Of a stretch of 64,000 nt of DNA, positions 36,604 to 45,046 are shown piece after piece. Position 1 is the first letter of the stretch; every line of letters begins with the position of its first letter. The notes under the pieces are model-generated. The model did no database searches. It was not told the origin of the DNA and worked only from the letters and a program-made list of their open reading frames with translations. Source of the DNA: Hyphomicrobiales bacterium (lineage in GTDB: Bacteria; Pseudomonadota; Alphaproteobacteria; Rhizobiales; Rhizobiaceae); the NCBI GenBank assembly GCA_002709005.1, contig PAPH01000049.1, positions 1 to 64,000 of the forward strand, in the 5' to 3' direction. The position numbers were made by a program, and so were the translations under genes.

Positions 36604-39468
36604 ATGCTTGAGAAGACTTATGATGCGGCGGCCGTCGAGCCGCAGATCGCCCGCAAGTGGGCCGAGGCGGATGCATTCCGCGCCGGTGCCGGCGCCAAGG
36701 AAGGCGCCGATCCCTACACGATCGTCATTCCGCCGCCCAACGTCACCGGCTCGCTGCACATGGGGCACGCGCTCAACAACACGATCCAGGACATCCTGAT
36801 CCGCTTCGAGCGCATGCGCGGCAAGAACGTTCTCTGGCAGCCCGGCATGGACCATGCCGGCATCGCCACGCAGATGGTCGTTGAGCGGCAGCTCGCGCAG
36901 CGCGGGGAGCCGAACCGCCACGAGATGGGCCGTGAGCGCTTCGTCGAGCGTGTCTGGGAATGGAAGGACGAATCCGGCGGTATCATCGTCAACCAGCTCA
37001 AGCGGCTGGGGGCGTCCTGCGACTGGTCGCGCGAGCGCTTTACCATGGACGAGGGCCTGTCGACCGCCGTCCGCGAAGTCTTTGTGCGCCTCTACAAGGA
37101 AGGCCTCATCTACAAGGACAAGCGGCTGGTCAACTGGGACCCGGCGCTCCTGACCGCGATCTCCGATCTCGAGGTCGAGCAGGTGGAGGTGAAGGGCAAC
37201 CTCTGGCACTTCCGCTATCCGCTCGCCGACGATCTCACCTACGAGCACCCGTACAATCTCGACGAGGAAGGCAACAGGATCGCCTGGAAGCCGTCCGACG
37301 GTGATCCGGCGGGCTACGAGACGCGCGATTACCTCGTCGTCGCCACGACACGGCCCGAAACCATGCTGGGCGACACCGGCGTCGCCGTTCACCCCGACGA
37401 CCCGCGCTACAAGTCGCTCGTCGGCAAGGACGTGATCCTGCCGCTCGTCGGACGCCGCATCCCGATCGTCGCCGACGAATATCCGGACATGGAAGCAGGC
37501 ACCGGCGCGGTGAAGATGACGCCGGCGCATGATTTCAACGACTTCGACGTCGGCAAGCGCACGGGCCTGAAGGCGATCAACGTTCTCACCGTCAGGGGCG
37601 AGATCACGCTCAAGGACAACGACGATTTCCTCGAAGGCCTCAAGCAGGAAGGCAAGCTGCTCGAAATCCTCGAGGAAATCGAGGGCATGGACCGCTTCGA
37701 GGCGCGCAAGGCAATCGTCGAGAAGATGGAGGAAATCGGCTGTCTCGATGCGATCGAGCCGCACACCCACATGGTGCCGCACGGCGATCGCGGCGGCGTG
37801 CCGATCGAGCCCTATCTCACCGACCAGTGGTATGTGGACGCCAAGACGCTGGCCGCGCCGGCGATCGAGAGCGTCCGCGAGGGCCGAACGAAGATCATCC
37901 CGCAAAACTGGGAAAAGACCTATTTCAACTGGATGGAGAACATCGAGCCCTGGTGTGTCTCACGCCAGTTGTGGTGGGGCCACCAGATCCCGGCCTGGTA
38001 TGGTCCCGATGGCCAGGTCTTCGTCGAGAAGGACGAGGAGGACGCGCTCCAGGCCGCCATCCAGCACTACATCGCCCATGAAGGCCCTTGGAAGGCCTGG
38101 GTCGAGGAGAAGCTCGAAAACTACCAGCCGGGCGAGATCCTGACCCGTGACGAGGATGTCCTCGACACCTGGTTCTCCTCCGCCCTCTGGCCGTTCTCGA
38201 CGCTCGGCTGGCCGGAACAGACCGCGGAACTGGAAACCTACTATCCGACGAACGTTCTCGTTACCGGCTTTGACCTCATCTTCTTCTGGATTGCCCGGAT
38301 GATGATGATGGGCCTTCATTTCATGAAGGATGATTACGGCCGCCCGATCGAACCTTTCAACACGGTCTACATGCATGCGCTGGTTCGCGACAAGAACGGC
38401 GCCAAGATGTCGAAGTCGAAGGGCAACGTCATCGACCCGCTGGAACTCATGGACGAGTACGGCGCCGACGCGCTGCGTTTCACGCTGGCGATCATGGCCG
38501 CGCAGGGCAGGGACGTGAAGCTCGACCCGAGCCGTGTGGCGGGCTACCGGAATTTCGGCACCAAGCTGTGGAACGCCACGCGTTTTGCCGACATGAACGG
38601 CGCCGCGCTCGACCCGGCTTTCGATCCGGCCGGCTGCAAGATGCAGGTCAACCGCTGGATCCTGACCGAACTGTCTCGTACCACCGCGGACGTCACCGAG
38701 GCGATCGAGACTTATCGTTTCAACGAGGCGGCGGGCGCGCTCTACCGTTTCGTCTGGAACCAGGTCTGCGACTGGTATCTCGAACTCCTCAAGCCCGTCT
38801 TCTCGGAAGGAACGGCCGAGGAGCAGGCCGAGGCGCGCGCCTGTGCGGCCCATGTGATCGCCGAAAGCTGCAAGCTGCTGCAGCCCTTCATGCCGTTCAT
38901 GACCGAGGAACTCTGGGCGCATCTGGCCGGTGAGGATGCCGGACTGTTGTGCCACCGGGAATGGCCCAGGGCCAGCTTCTCCGACGCGGCAGCGGCCGAC
39001 GAGATCAACTGGCTCCTCGAGCTGGTCAGCGGCGTCCGCTCGGTCCGCGCCGAGATGAATGTGCCGGCCGGGGCGATGGCGCCGGTCGTGCTCGTCGGCG
39101 CCGATGCGGAAACGGATGCGCGCTTTGCCACCCACGATGCCGCGATCCGACGTCTGGCGCGTGTGAGCGACATCGCCAAGGCGGAAGAAGCGCCGCGCGG
39201 CTCGGCGCAGCTCGTTCTCGGTTCCCTGACGGTATGCCTGCCGCTCGGCGACCTGATCGACGTCGAGGCTGAAACCGCGCGGCTCAAGAAGTCCCTCGCC
39301 AGGATCGAGGACGAGATCGGCCGTATCGTCAAGAAGCTCGACAACGAGAAGTTCGTCGCCAACGCCAAGCCGGAGGTGGTCGAGGCCGAGCGCGAAAAAC
39401 TCGTCGACCTCGAGACCCAGAAAAGCCAGCTTGCGCAGGCGCTTGATCGGGTCCGTGCCGCCGGCTGA
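36604..39468 (+). CDS. valS: Valine--tRNA ligase
   Basis: A 954-residue class I synthetase that charges tRNA-Val and edits threonine. The HIGH-type motif is HMGH at residues 52-55 in PPPNVTGSLHMGHALNNT, and KMSKS is at 601-605. The CP1 editing domain lies between about 200 and 340, and the C-terminal 65 residues are a coiled coil (AETARLKKSLARIEDEIGRIVKKLDN) that binds the tRNA. Length is normal for alphaproteobacteria. A terminator follows the stop. Confidence 0.98.
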   Translation: MLEKTYDAAAVEPQIARKWAEADAFRAGAGAKEGADPYTIVIPPPNVTGSLHMGHALNNTIQDILIRFERMRGKNVLWQPGMDHAGIATQMVVERQLAQRGEPNRHEMGRERFVERVWEWKDESGGIIVNQLKRLGASCDWSRERFTMDEGLSTAVREVFVRLYKEGLIYKDKRLVNWDPALLTAISDLEVEQVEVKGNLWHFRYPLADDLTYEHPYNLDEEGNRIAWKPSDGDPAGYETRDYLVVATTRPETMLGDTGVAVHPDDPRYKSLVGKDVILPLVGRRIPIVADEYPDMEAGTGAVKMTPAHDFNDFDVGKRTGLKAINVLTVRGEITLKDNDDFLEGLKQEGKLLEILEEIEGMDRFEARKAIVEKMEEIGCLDAIEPHTHMVPHGDRGGVPIEPYLTDQWYVDAKTLAAPAIESVREGRTKIIPQNWEKTYFNWMENIEPWCVSRQLWWGHQIPAWYGPDGQVFVEKDEEDALQAAIQHYIAHEGPWKAWVEEKLENYQPGEILTRDEDVLDTWFSSALWPFSTLGWPEQTAELETYYPTNVLVTGFDLIFFWIARMMMMGLHFMKDDYGRPIEPFNTVYMHALVRDKNGAKMSKSKGNVIDPLELMDEYGADALRFTLAIMAAQGRDVKLDPSRVAGYRNFGTKLWNATRFADMNGAALDPAFDPAGCKMQVNRWILTELSRTTADVTEAIETYRFNEAAGALYRFVWNQVCDWYLELLKPVFSEGTAEEQAEARACAAHVIAESCKLLQPFMPFMTEELWAHLAGEDAGLLCHREWPRASFSDAAAADEINWLLELVSGVRSVRAEMNVPAGAMAPVVLVGADAETDARFATHDAAIRRLARVSDIAKAEEAPRGSAQLVLGSLTVCLPLGDLIDVEAETARLKKSLARIEDEIGRIVKKLDNEKFVANAKPEVVEAEREKLVDLETQKSQLAQALDRVRAAG

Positions 39469-39490
39469 TTCCAGCCTCCATCGTCTGCCG

Positions 39491-39528
39491 AAGGCCCGGA
39501 GCGGTTTAGCAGTCTCTCCGGGCCTTTT
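39491..39528 (+). terminator. Rho-independent terminator after valS
   Basis: AAGGCCCGGAG (39491-39501) pairs with CTCCGGGCCTT (39516-39526) and is followed by TTTAT. Loop of 14 bases. Confidence 0.85.
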
Positions 39529-39546
39529 ATTTGCGAAAGTGACAGG

Positions 39547-39567
39547 ATGTGACGCTTTTGCAACAAA
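39547..39567. promoter_or_regulatory. Shared 21-bp motif, copy upstream of the FadL gene
   Basis: ATGTGACG, five bases, GCAACA, one base, AC. The same pattern occurs at 41167 before exoR, with 17 of 21 positions identical, 1620 bases away. Two separate regulators sharing it by chance is unlikely in this GC-rich DNA; a common transcription factor is a reasonable inference. Confidence 0.5.
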
Positions 39568-39755
39568 CGCTGATATGCGGCGGAAATAGGGGCAATTTGG
39601 GCAATTTTCCGGCATTCGCACGGCAAAATTGCATAAGGGGGCGCGCGGAAAGCCTCGCAAAAGAATAAAATGCTTTTATCGCCGAATGGAGATGTTGAGA
39701 GCGCGGGTTTTCCGTGTTCTCGGCTGATGCTAATAATTGACCTATGCCTGAAGCA

Positions 39756-39770
39756 GGTAAACTTGTTACC
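39756..39770 (+). promoter_or_regulatory. Hairpin at the FadL gene ribosome site
   Basis: GGTAA ACTTG TTACC forms a five-pair stem with a five-base loop. It ends exactly at the strong ribosome site (GGGAGGGG from 39771), so folding could slow initiation or the site could be bound by a protein. It is also symmetric as DNA. Confidence 0.45.
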
Positions 39771-39786
39771 GGGAGGGGACTATCTG

Positions 39787-41064
39787 ATGGTATTCAAGCC
39801 TGAAAAAATGATCGGCGCCGCACTCGTCGCATCGCTGGCCGCTGCGAGCGTCGCGCATGCGGGCGGTTTCGCCCGAGGCACCGCTGACACCGATATTCTG
39901 TACGAGGACGGGAATTTTGCAGCTCGCGCGGGTGTGGCCTACACCATGCCGCAGCGTGGGTATGAGACGATTAACGGTGAATCGACTAATGATGGCGACT
40001 ATCTCGATTCCTATGCGGTTCCGTCTGCGGCAGCAAAATTCAACATTACGGATGACCTTCGCTGTGCTGGTACTTACACCCAGCCGTTCGGAGCGAAGGC
40101 TACCTATGGACCTGATGCTATCCAGGCAGGATTGTATGGGACAGGGCAAGGAACGGAATATTCGGATTTCATCACAAACGAAATCGGTCTCACTTGCGGT
40201 TACAAGTTCAAGGTTGGTCCGGGTAATCTGTGGCTGCTGGGCGGTGGCTTCGTCGAAGACATCTCCTACGAGGAAGGTACCTATGTCTTCGCCAACAATC
40301 CCGCCTTGCTAACCGTGCTTGACCTGCACGAAGACTATAAGCCAGGTTTCAGGCTAGGGGCAGCCTTTGAGGTGCCTGAGATAGCACTTCGCGTTCAGGC
40401 CATGTATCGCTCCGAAGTCAAGCATAATCTTGACGGCACCTTCACCGTGGCACCGGCATTGGGCAACCAAGATTTTCTTGACACTATCGCCTCAGACCTC
40501 ACTCCGCTGTACACCAATCCCGATGCTGTCGGCGCCGCAACGCTCCCTCAGAGCTTCGAAATCAGGGCGCAGAGCGGTGTTGCACCTGGCTGGCTGGTGT
40601 TCGGCTCCATCAAATGGACCGACTGGAGCGCATTTGACGTATTGTCTTATACCTCCGCTATTGCAGCAGTGCCTGCCGTTGGTCCCGTTATCGAGTCCGA
40701 AAAAGAGTTCTACTGGAAAGACAACTGGACATACTCTCTGGGCGTCGGCCACAAATTCAATGACATGATTTCCGGTTCTCTCTCTCTGACATATGACGAA
40801 GGCGTCAGCACCACTGAAGACGTAACGAAGGATACGATTACGCTCGCCGGCGGTCTTCAGTTTACGGTCAGCGAAATGGCCAAAATTGGAGTAGGCGGTG
40901 CTATTAGCCACCTGCAGGGTGGCTCCGTCGCTGCCGGTGCAACTTGTAATGCGACCCCGGCCCCGACTCCTGACTGTGACGCTGGGGAGGGCAACAAATT
41001 CGCCTACACTCTTGGCGACGACTGGGCCTACACCATTGGTGCGAACCTCCTCGTGAAGTTCTGA
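39787..41064 (+). CDS. OmpP1/FadL family outer membrane channel
   Basis: A 425-residue long-chain fatty acid or hydrocarbon channel of the FadL/TodX family. A signal peptide (ALVASLAAASVAHAG) ends near residue 21 and the mature protein begins GGFARGTADTDILYEDGNF, related to the N-terminal FadL hatch. Many alternating strands follow (FRLGAAFEVPEIALRVQAMYRSEVKH) and the last strand ends in TIGANLLVKF with terminal Phe, as for BamA clients. The start at 39787 has GGGAGGGG at normal spacing. Its codons are visibly less GC-rich than the flanking genes, which may reflect strong expression or transfer. The gene has a terminator and a structured upstream region. Confidence 0.9.
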   Translation: MVFKPEKMIGAALVASLAAASVAHAGGFARGTADTDILYEDGNFAARAGVAYTMPQRGYETINGESTNDGDYLDSYAVPSAAAKFNITDDLRCAGTYTQPFGAKATYGPDAIQAGLYGTGQGTEYSDFITNEIGLTCGYKFKVGPGNLWLLGGGFVEDISYEEGTYVFANNPALLTVLDLHEDYKPGFRLGAAFEVPEIALRVQAMYRSEVKHNLDGTFTVAPALGNQDFLDTIASDLTPLYTNPDAVGAATLPQSFEIRAQSGVAPGWLVFGSIKWTDWSAFDVLSYTSAIAAVPAVGPVIESEKEFYWKDNWTYSLGVGHKFNDMISGSLSLTYDEGVSTTEDVTKDTITLAGGLQFTVSEMAKIGVGGAISHLQGGSVAAGATCNATPAPTPDCDAGEGNKFAYTLGDDWAYTIGANLLVKF

Positions 41065-41086
41065 TCCATTCCAAACGGACGACAAG

Positions 41087-41117
41087 AAGCCCCGCCCATC
41101 GGCGGGGCTTTTCTTTT
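41087..41117 (+). terminator. Rho-independent terminator after the FadL gene
   Basis: AAGCCCCGCC (41087-41096), loop CATC, GGCGGGGCTT (41101-41110), then TTCTTTT. A strong hairpin. Confidence 0.92.
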
Positions 41118-41166
41118 GCCTTCGCGGAACTGTCAGTATTTCTGCAAAAGACGACGTCATCACGGA

Positions 41167-41187
41167 ATGTGACGGATTCGCAACACA
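41167..41187. promoter_or_regulatory. Shared 21-bp motif, copy upstream of exoR
   Basis: ATGTGACG, five bases, GCAACA, one base, AC, matching the copy at 39547. Here it is also the left half of an inverted repeat ATGTGA N19 TCACAT (to 41197). It lies about 390 bases before the exoR ATG. In rhizobia exoR is itself under ExoS-ChvI feedback, so ChvI is one candidate; I cannot confirm its consensus from memory. Confidence 0.5.
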
Positions 41188-41559
41188 CATTTCACATCTG
41201 CTCTGCTATGAATTCGGGCGACTGGAAGTGCCCATTTTGCGCCACAAACGGGGCGCATCGCATGGGGCGTCCGCTGAAACCAGGGGGGTGGAGGCGGGCG
41301 TGTTCGAGGAATTCATGAACGAATTCATGCGTGACAATCCTCTTCCGTCGAGCCGCATCGATGCGGCTGACTGGGCCGCCGCGATTTGCGGTTCGGCCGA
41401 GGGGAATACTCCGGCGGCAAAGGCCGCTGGACGAGCGGATTGGTGGACAGGCCATTGGAGCGCAGCGTCTCCGGGTCTTGGTGGAAATGGGGCCCGACAG
41501 CCATGGCCGCGCATCACGATGCGGCCGGCCGGAACGGGGCGCGAAAGAGAAGCAGTACC

Positions 41560-42357
41560 ATGCTGACGACGAAAGCATCGGGAATTGGATTGGCGGCCAT
41601 GATCGCGCTCGGCGCGGTCGGCTATTCCGGCGTGGCCTGCGCCTTCGACCCCGACAGCGGCGTTTCGGCCGACTCAGGGCCTTTCGCGCTCTTCAAGTTC
41701 GGATTCTCGGCCTACAAGAAGGGCCGCAAGGACGAAGCCGTCGAAGCCTACAAATATGCCGCCGAAAAAGGCCATCGCGGCGCTCGCTGGGCGCTTGCCA
41801 ACATGTACGCCTATGGCGACGGCGTGATCGAGAACGACTACGAGGCCTTCAAGATCTACGACGAGATTGCCCGTCAGGGCGTCGAGCCGGGTTCTCCCGA
41901 TACCGGCTATTTCGTCAATGCGCTCGTGTCGCTCGCCCATTATTACCAGAATGGTATTCCCGACAGCCCGGTCAAGCCGGACCTCGGCGCGGCCCGCCAG
42001 CTTTATTTCCAGGCGGCGTCCGCCTTCGGCATGCCCGAGGCGCAATACCGGCTGGGCCGCATGATCCTCGACGGGCAGGGTGGCGACAACAGCATCCAGC
42101 AGGCCAAGAAATGGCTCAACCGCGCCCGGCTGAACGGCCATGCCGGGGCGGCCGCCGTGCTTGGCAACCTGATCTTCCAGGAAGGTGAGGCCGTGCGCGG
42201 TCTGGCCTTCATGACCGCCGCTCTCGAGCGGTCCGAGGCGCAGGACAAGCCGTGGATTCGCGACATGCAGGAGCAGGCTTTCCTGCTGTCGGACGAAAAC
42301 GACCGGCGTACCGCAATCGCGCTCGCGCAGGACATGCTGGCGAAGGGCCTGAACTGA
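41560..42357 (+). CDS. exoR: ExoR, periplasmic Sel1-repeat regulator of exopolysaccharide
   Basis: A 265-residue exported Sel1-repeat protein. In Sinorhizobium and Agrobacterium ExoR binds the sensor kinase ExoS in the periplasm and holds the ExoS-ChvI system off; loss of ExoR raises exopolysaccharide and blocks motility. A signal peptide (GLAAMIALGAVGYSGVACA) is followed by SGPFALFKFGFSAYKKGRKDEAVEAYKYAAEKGHRGARWALANMYAYGDGV, very close to S. meliloti ExoR as I recall it, and further Sel1 repeats (ARQLYFQAASAFGMPEAQYRLGRMILDG, KWLNRARLNGHAGAAAVLGNLIF). Length fits. It is followed downstream by a glycosyltransferase operon. Confidence 0.9.
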   Translation: MLTTKASGIGLAAMIALGAVGYSGVACAFDPDSGVSADSGPFALFKFGFSAYKKGRKDEAVEAYKYAAEKGHRGARWALANMYAYGDGVIENDYEAFKIYDEIARQGVEPGSPDTGYFVNALVSLAHYYQNGIPDSPVKPDLGAARQLYFQAASAFGMPEAQYRLGRMILDGQGGDNSIQQAKKWLNRARLNGHAGAAAVLGNLIFQEGEAVRGLAFMTAALERSEAQDKPWIRDMQEQAFLLSDENDRRTAIALAQDMLAKGLN

Positions 42358-42427
42358 CCCCCAGTTTCGCATTCAGTTTAAAAAACAGACGTAAGGTCAG
42401 GTAAAGGCTGTGTTTCCCGCAGGTTGT

Positions 42428-42712
42428 CTATCCGGCCAATGCGGCGAGTGACTGGCGCTGCGGCTCGCAAATGCGAGCCGACGGGCAGCCGTCCTCCAGC
42501 TTCTTCCAGCTTGTATTGTTGAGCACTCGCTCACACCGCGCCAGATAGCGGACGGATGGGCTGACTTCGAGGCAGATGACGGTTCCGAGGTCGACCCGGG
42601 TTCCCTTGGTCACGCACTGGCAATCGGGCGCAGCCAGTGCGCTCGTGATGCCGACCGCCAACAATCCGAATGCCGAAAATAAGGCTGCATATGCCGCTGC
42701 TGGTGATTGCAT
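42428..42712 (-). CDS. Small secreted cysteine-rich hypothetical protein
   Basis: A 94-residue exported protein. The signal peptide spans residues 1-28 (LLAVGITSALAA). The mature 66 residues carry six cysteines (31, 33, 47, 60, 76, 82), enough for three disulfides, in CQCVTKG, VICLEVS, ARCERV, GCPSARIC. I do not recognise the family. GGGATG lies before the ATG. It is antisense between exoR and the glycosyltransferase operon and could be part of the envelope theme, but nothing proves a link. Confidence 0.7.
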   Translation of the reverse strand: MQSPAAAYAALFSAFGLLAVGITSALAAPDCQCVTKGTRVDLGTVICLEVSPSVRYLARCERVLNNTSWKKLEDGCPSARICEPQRQSLAALAG

Positions 42713-42882
42713 GCGTCTTTCATCCCTACCTGTGGATTATTGTGCCGTGATATGTGCGATTATACAAGCGACACTTCGGTCGGCCTGAGCACGGGGTCGT
42801 GCCGGGTCTCTCGTTACCGGTGACTGGTTACGCGGCGGAACCTTGAAACCGGATCGTGCTTATCAAAATCCATGAATGCAAG

Positions 42883-43809
42883 ATGAAGTCCGTCAGCATC
42901 ATCATTCCCGCGCACAATGCCGCAGAGACAATTCGGACGACCCTGGCCTCGCTCGCAACAGAACGGGCGGTGATAAGGGAAATCGTGCTTGTCGATGACA
43001 GCTCGACCGATGGCACCGCTGGCGCCGCCCGTGAGTGCGCGCAGAGCCTCGATCTTCCCCTGACGATCATCGAAACGGATTGCCGCGATCCCGGCGGAGC
43101 GCGAAACGCCGGCCTCGAGGCCATCGGCGGGAACTGGGTCTATTTTCTTGATGCGGACGACGATCATGTCGAGGGCGGATTGCGGCATCTCCTCCAGGCA
43201 GCGTCCGAGAATTCCGGCCCGGACATCGTGATAGGCGGCTACCGCCGGATCGCCGACGGAACCGATTACCGCGACAAGCGCCCGAGAAAATTCACGGATG
43301 ACCCGGTGCGCAACGCCGGCGATTATGTGGCGGGGCTGCATCGCACCGTGGCGGTGGGGTCGGTCCTCGTGCGTGCCGGACTGATAGGGCAGGCGCGTTT
43401 CCCTTTTGGCCTGCACTACGACGAGGACACTGTTTTCTGGGTGCAATTGTTCCTGCGCGGCCGTATCGTGACGTCGCCGGCCGTCACGATGATCTATCGG
43501 TTGAGAACGGAACGGGCCGCCCGCCGTTTCATCATCGATCCGCACCGGCGGTTTGAGGAGTGGAGGACGAAACTGCGTTCTCTGAAGGCCCATGGAGTGC
43601 CCGAAACGTCCATCGCCCGCCGGGAGGGCATGGTGGCGCTGAAGATCGCGCGTGTACACTATGGCTTGGGTGATATCGAAACCGCACGCGCGTTCATTTC
43701 GGTTGCGTCCGCCTGTCCCCATTCGTTGCGCAATCGCATCCGTGTGTGGCGCTATGCGGCAAAAATAGCGATCCGCAAGCTTGGCGTTGCCGGCCCCGGT
43801 CGCGCGTGA
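42883..43809 (+). CDS. Family 2 glycosyltransferase
   Basis: A 308-residue GT-A fold transferase, first of three glycosyltransferase genes. The N-terminal SVSIIIPAHNAAETIRTTLASL and VLVDDSSTDGT are the nucleotide-binding region; GGARNAGLEAIGGNWVYFLDADDDH contains the DXD (DAD/DDD) metal motif near residue 92. The remaining part has a basic C-terminus. Donor and acceptor sugars are unknown. ATG 42883 is used; an ATG at 42856 would add nine residues. The next gene starts 10 bases after its stop. Confidence 0.9.
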   Translation: MKSVSIIIPAHNAAETIRTTLASLATERAVIREIVLVDDSSTDGTAGAARECAQSLDLPLTIIETDCRDPGGARNAGLEAIGGNWVYFLDADDDHVEGGLRHLLQAASENSGPDIVIGGYRRIADGTDYRDKRPRKFTDDPVRNAGDYVAGLHRTVAVGSVLVRAGLIGQARFPFGLHYDEDTVFWVQLFLRGRIVTSPAVTMIYRLRTERAARRFIIDPHRRFEEWRTKLRSLKAHGVPETSIARREGMVALKIARVHYGLGDIETARAFISVASACPHSLRNRIRVWRYAAKIAIRKLGVAGPGRA

Positions 43810-43819
43810 AGCCAAGCCG

Positions 43820-45046
43820 ATGCCGGAAAAGATCCCAAGCGACGCCAAGGACAAAAGGATCGAAAACAACATTCTCGTCATATGCGTCGACCCGCCTTGG
43901 CGGCCGGTATCGGGCGCCGACCTGAGAAACTGGCGCACCGTTCTCGCCGCCCGGCGTCTCGGTCAGGTTACGGTTCTCTCGCTGTGGCGCAACGAGGACG
44001 CCCCACCGGTTCCCTATGGCATCGACCTGCTTTCGCTGACGGATTTGCCCGCTTCGGCCATTTTTCGCCGGCCGCCCGGCGGTACCAGGATCGACCTGAC
44101 CTTTCCAGCCGGCAGTCTCGAGGCATTCGAGGCCGTACTCGATCGGTGCAAGGCGTCGGCGGTGATCTTCGAAAATCTCGCCCTGCATCCCTTGCTCGCG
44201 GCCCCGGGCCTGCGCCGGTCCGCGGTCATCCTCGACATGCACAATGTCGAGTCGGCCCTGATCGCTGCGACGGAGGCCCGATGGAAGCGGCTGATGGGAA
44301 TGGACAGGACCGTAAAGGCCGTGCGTCGTCTTGAAGATCAAGCACTGCGCCGGGTCGATGAGGTCTGGATCTGCTCCGAGATCGACAGGGACCGGCTCCG
44401 GCGCATTCACCCGGCATCGGCACCGTCCCACGTCATTCCCAATGCCGTGCCGATGACCTTCTCGGCGCCGGAAAAGGGCAGGGCGGTGATCCCGAAGGCT
44501 GACGGCCCGCGGCTCCTGTTCGTCGGCCACCTGTCCTACCGGCCCAATATCCAGGCGGCGCGAATTCTGGCGCGATCCATCTTGCCCGCGGCGAGGGCTT
44601 CCTTCCCCGGCGCATCGCTCGTTCTGGCCGGCCGGTCTCCACATAAACGGGTCAAGGCGTTGACCGGGCCGGGGATCACGGTCTCCGCCGATCCCGTTTC
44701 CATGGCCCCCCACTATGCCGAAGCGGATATCGCCGTTGTCCCGCTGCGCTCCGGCGGAGGCACGCGTATCAAGATCCTCGAGGCCATGGCGGCCGGAATA
44801 CCGGTCGTTGCCAGCGCACGCGCCGTCGAGGGGCTCGAACTGGTTCCGGAGCGCCATTTCCTCGCGGCCGAAACGGTGCCACAATTTGCGCAGCAGATAA
44901 AAAGTCTCTACCGGGACAGGGTTTTCGCGACTCAAATCGTCAAATCTGCGCACGAGTACGTCGAAAGGGAATTCGGAGCCGAAAGGATTGATGGGTTGAT
45001 TTGTACGCGTATCGAAGACGCCATCGGCCGGTTTCGCAATCCATGA
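43820..45046 (+). CDS. Family 4-like glycosyltransferase
   Basis: A 408-residue GT-B enzyme. The N-terminal domain begins NILVICVDPPWRPVSGADLRNWRTV, with DMHNVESAL near residue 155; the C-terminal donor domain has RLLFVGHLSYRPNIQAA and the retaining-type motif PLRSGGGTRIKILEAMAAGIPVVAS, where the glutamate binds the sugar nucleotide. It follows the GT2 gene and overlaps the next gene by four bases (ATGA at 45043-45046), so all three are one operon. Sugar specificity is unknown. Confidence 0.92.
   Translation: MPEKIPSDAKDKRIENNILVICVDPPWRPVSGADLRNWRTVLAARRLGQVTVLSLWRNEDAPPVPYGIDLLSLTDLPASAIFRRPPGGTRIDLTFPAGSLEAFEAVLDRCKASAVIFENLALHPLLAAPGLRRSAVILDMHNVESALIAATEARWKRLMGMDRTVKAVRRLEDQALRRVDEVWICSEIDRDRLRRIHPASAPSHVIPNAVPMTFSAPEKGRAVIPKADGPRLLFVGHLSYRPNIQAARILARSILPAARASFPGASLVLAGRSPHKRVKALTGPGITVSADPVSMAPHYAEADIAVVPLRSGGGTRIKILEAMAAGIPVVASARAVEGLELVPERHFLAAETVPQFAQQIKSLYRDRVFATQIVKSAHEYVEREFGAERIDGLICTRIEDAIGRFRNP

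Larger units (their letters stand above)
39469..39786. other. FadL gene upstream region
   Basis: About 318 bases between valS and the FadL gene. It holds the valS terminator, the 21-base motif at 39547-39567, an inverted repeat GCAATTTT...AAAATTGC (39601-39632), an AT-rich likely -10 region (39731-39739, TAATAATTG) and a hairpin at 39756-39770 next to the ribosome site. The density of elements suggests a tightly regulated gene. Confidence 0.55.
41065..41559. other. exoR upstream region
   Basis: About 495 bases. It contains the FadL terminator (41087-41117), the second copy of the 21-base motif (41167-41187) and an inverted repeat ATGTGA...TCACAT (41167-41197). A frame from GTG 41228 to 41566 overlaps the exoR start; I do not call it as a gene. 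The long leader suggests post-transcriptional control of exoR. Confidence 0.5.
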
